From positions 1,116,001-1,180,000 of the forward strand of contig NZ_JAOQNK010000001.1 of NCBI RefSeq assembly GCF_025961315.1: a DNA stretch of 64,000 nt, given 5' to 3'. The first letter of the stretch is position 1. The number at the start of each line of letters is the position of its first letter. This stretch comes from Sphingobacterium kitahiroshimense (lineage in GTDB: Bacteria > Bacteroidota > Bacteroidia > Sphingobacteriales > Sphingobacteriaceae). Made by a program: the position numbers and the translations under genes. Below, piece by piece: positions 63,945-64,000 of this stretch. The notes below the pieces were generated by a model that was not told the DNA's origin, ran no database searches, and worked only from the letters and a program-made list of their open reading frames with translations.

Positions 63945-64000
63945 GGTGTATGATGAATACTTTTTTAAAAGCCCGAAAATAAAAGATTGCTTTGATTAAA

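Overview
The window looks like an accessory, repeat-rich region of a low-GC Bacteroidota chromosome, most likely a member of the Sphingobacteriaceae. The evidence is AT-rich coding, TAnnTTTG-type promoter boxes, a GLPGLI protein with a TonB-plug outer-membrane protein, DUF4932, SUKH and MORN proteins, and a graspetide ATP-grasp ligase. The genus is inferred. I saw no rRNA, tRNA or CRISPR array.

Layout. 0-4.5 kb: a large open frame running off the left edge (Cys-rich zinc-binding N-terminus, transglutaminase-like C-terminus), an IS3 remnant, then a compact graspetide (omega-ester peptide) cluster on the minus strand: a three-core precursor, an ATP-grasp ligase and a membrane protein. 4.8-17 kb: copies of a repeated module (YbjQ/zinc-ribbon gene, hairpin, Rpn-family nuclease) separated by unrelated genes: a DUF1444-like protein, a TonB-C-like protein, an esterase, two NTF2-like secreted proteins in an 830-bp direct repeat, one complete Rpn gene and a YhcG nuclease with a stop codon. 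17-25 kb: an overlapping small-protein/DUF6169-like pair, then an AraC regulator divergent from a complete RND efflux operon. 25-33 kb: an IS256 remnant, DUF4932, NTF2 copy 3, a TPR lipoprotein, a frameshifted TlpA-like thioredoxin and an S41 protease. 33-44 kb: three HEPN-like proteins, HicAB, DUF695 and other small cytosolic proteins, and an IS21 element. 44-53 kb: further module copies, a secreted two-cysteine peptide with GLPGLI and outer-membrane proteins, a frameshifted Fic gene, a second complete Rpn and NTF2 copy 4. 53-62 kb: SUKH, MORN and other immunity-like proteins, an esterase, an ECF sigma factor with a membrane partner, TPR protein and remnants. 62.9-64 kb: a decayed second long YbjQ copy.

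The unifying feature is a module read on the minus strand, in the order [NTF2-like] - Rpn - hairpin - YbjQ/zinc-ribbon. Parts of it recur about eleven times. Most copies keep the 5' end of YbjQ, the hairpin and often the 3' end of Rpn, while the outer parts are cut at different points and joined to other genes, IS256, a group II intron remnant or other pseudogenes. The hairpin has a constant 10-bp inner stem and an outer stem whose sequence differs between copies but stays self-complementary. The region therefore looks like a recombination hotspot that collects cargo (nuclease, toxin-antitoxin, immunity-like, efflux and peptide-biosynthesis genes) between module copies.

The strongest candidates for something new are the Rpn-hairpin-YbjQ module, the three-core graspetide cluster and the group of three HEPN-like proteins.
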